A DNA stretch of 64,000 nt from Ecytonucleospora hepatopenaei. Taxonomy: Eukaryota; Microsporidia; Enterocytozoonidae. The stretch lies in contig JAPMUG010000008.1 of NCBI GenBank assembly GCA_026692725.1, positions 106,299 through 170,298 on the forward strand. Reading direction: 5' to 3'. Positions 63,854-64,000 of this stretch are shown here, one piece after another (positions within the stretch are counted from its first letter, which is position 1; the number at the start of each line of letters is the position of its first letter). The notes beneath the pieces are model-generated. The model was not told where the DNA came from and ran no database searches. It worked only from the letters and a program-made list of their open reading frames with translations. A program made the translations under genes and the position numbers.

Positions 63854-64000
63854 AGTTTAGTTAGTTAGTTAGTTTAGTTAGTTTAGTTAGTTAGTTAGTT
63901 AGGTTAGTTTAGTTTAGTTTAGTTAGTTTAGTTAGTTTAGTTTAGTTAGTTTAGTTAGTTAGTTTAGTTAGTTTTAGTTTAGTTAGTTAGTTAGTTAGTT
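63036..64000 (+). repeat. Telomeric repeat array, TTAG type with TTTAG variants
   Basis: From 63036 to the window end the plus strand consists of TTAG units mixed with TTTAG, and rarely TTTTAG or TTAGG, mainly in the first about 200 bases, where order is more irregular (TTAAG, TTTTTTAGG, AGTGTTTAGG). The G-rich strand points 5' to 3' to the right end, as expected for a chromosome terminus. Nearly all units have a single G. The array directly follows the truncated minisatellite unit. Confidence 0.88.

Overview
The window is a chromosome end from a microsporidian, an obligate intracellular fungal relative. The evidence is a very AT-rich, densely packed set of short eukaryotic genes with no convincing introns; an ATP/ADP translocase of the NTT family, the microsporidian energy-parasite hallmark; a compact 5S rRNA and a tRNA-Asn; many short lineage-specific secreted or membrane proteins; and a CCC trinucleotide (often after an AAATTT-like stretch) a few bases upstream of most start codons. 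The species cannot be fixed from sequence alone.

Layout. About 1-53 kb is the ordinary gene-dense body. In order it holds a GPI mannosyltransferase (PIG-V/Gpi18, cut by the window edge), 5S rRNA, a Loa1/Vps66-like acyltransferase, a frameshifted type I membrane protein with an internal duplication, Nup98-type nucleoporin, TFIIA gamma, tRNA-Asn, glutathione peroxidase, a Sec1/Munc18 protein, Dcp2, an atypical Ras-like GTPase, an Mkt1-like protein, a possible Tap42-like protein, Rtf1, a tiny acidic serine protein, proteasome beta-3, a P5A ATPase (Spf1), two type I membrane proteins, a clamp-loader subunit, the NTT transporter, a Spa2-homology-domain protein, a GATA factor, V-ATPase subunit F, Bud20, a possible Nnf1, an Sdt1-like nucleotidase, lipin/Pah1, a pair of secreted proteins that may be dead reprolysin-like domains, RanBP1, two long coiled-coil proteins, a gene split by a frameshift, an Hsp70, a NAP/SET histone chaperone, a stand-alone GNL3/Grn1 N-terminal domain, a BAR protein and an SLC44-like transporter.

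About 53-60 kb is different. It is a TAT/ATA-rich zone of asparagine-rich genes with long simple repeats and no CCC start motif. Two probable core genes there, N-myristoyltransferase and a TPR protein resembling an APC/C subunit, are each broken into frames exactly inside simple-repeat tracts. A rhodanese/Cdc25-like protein lacks its catalytic cysteine. The Nup98/TFIIA island at 5.3-8.0 kb has the same style.

About 60-64 kb is subtelomere and telomere: an AT desert with a GC-richer relic of coding sequence carrying in-frame stops, a strong hairpin, 14 copies of a 30-bp palindrome-rich minisatellite, and about 965 bp of TTAG-type telomeric repeat with only one G in most units.

Taken together the genes serve housekeeping (transcription, mRNA decay, proteasome, nuclear transport, replication, vesicle traffic, lipid synthesis), energy import from the host, and a set of secreted or surface proteins of unknown role. 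Starts were chosen at ATG codons; several long open frames begin at TTG or GTG and were trimmed to the first ATG, usually the one just after the CCC motif. All functions rest on motif recognition by eye, not on database searches.
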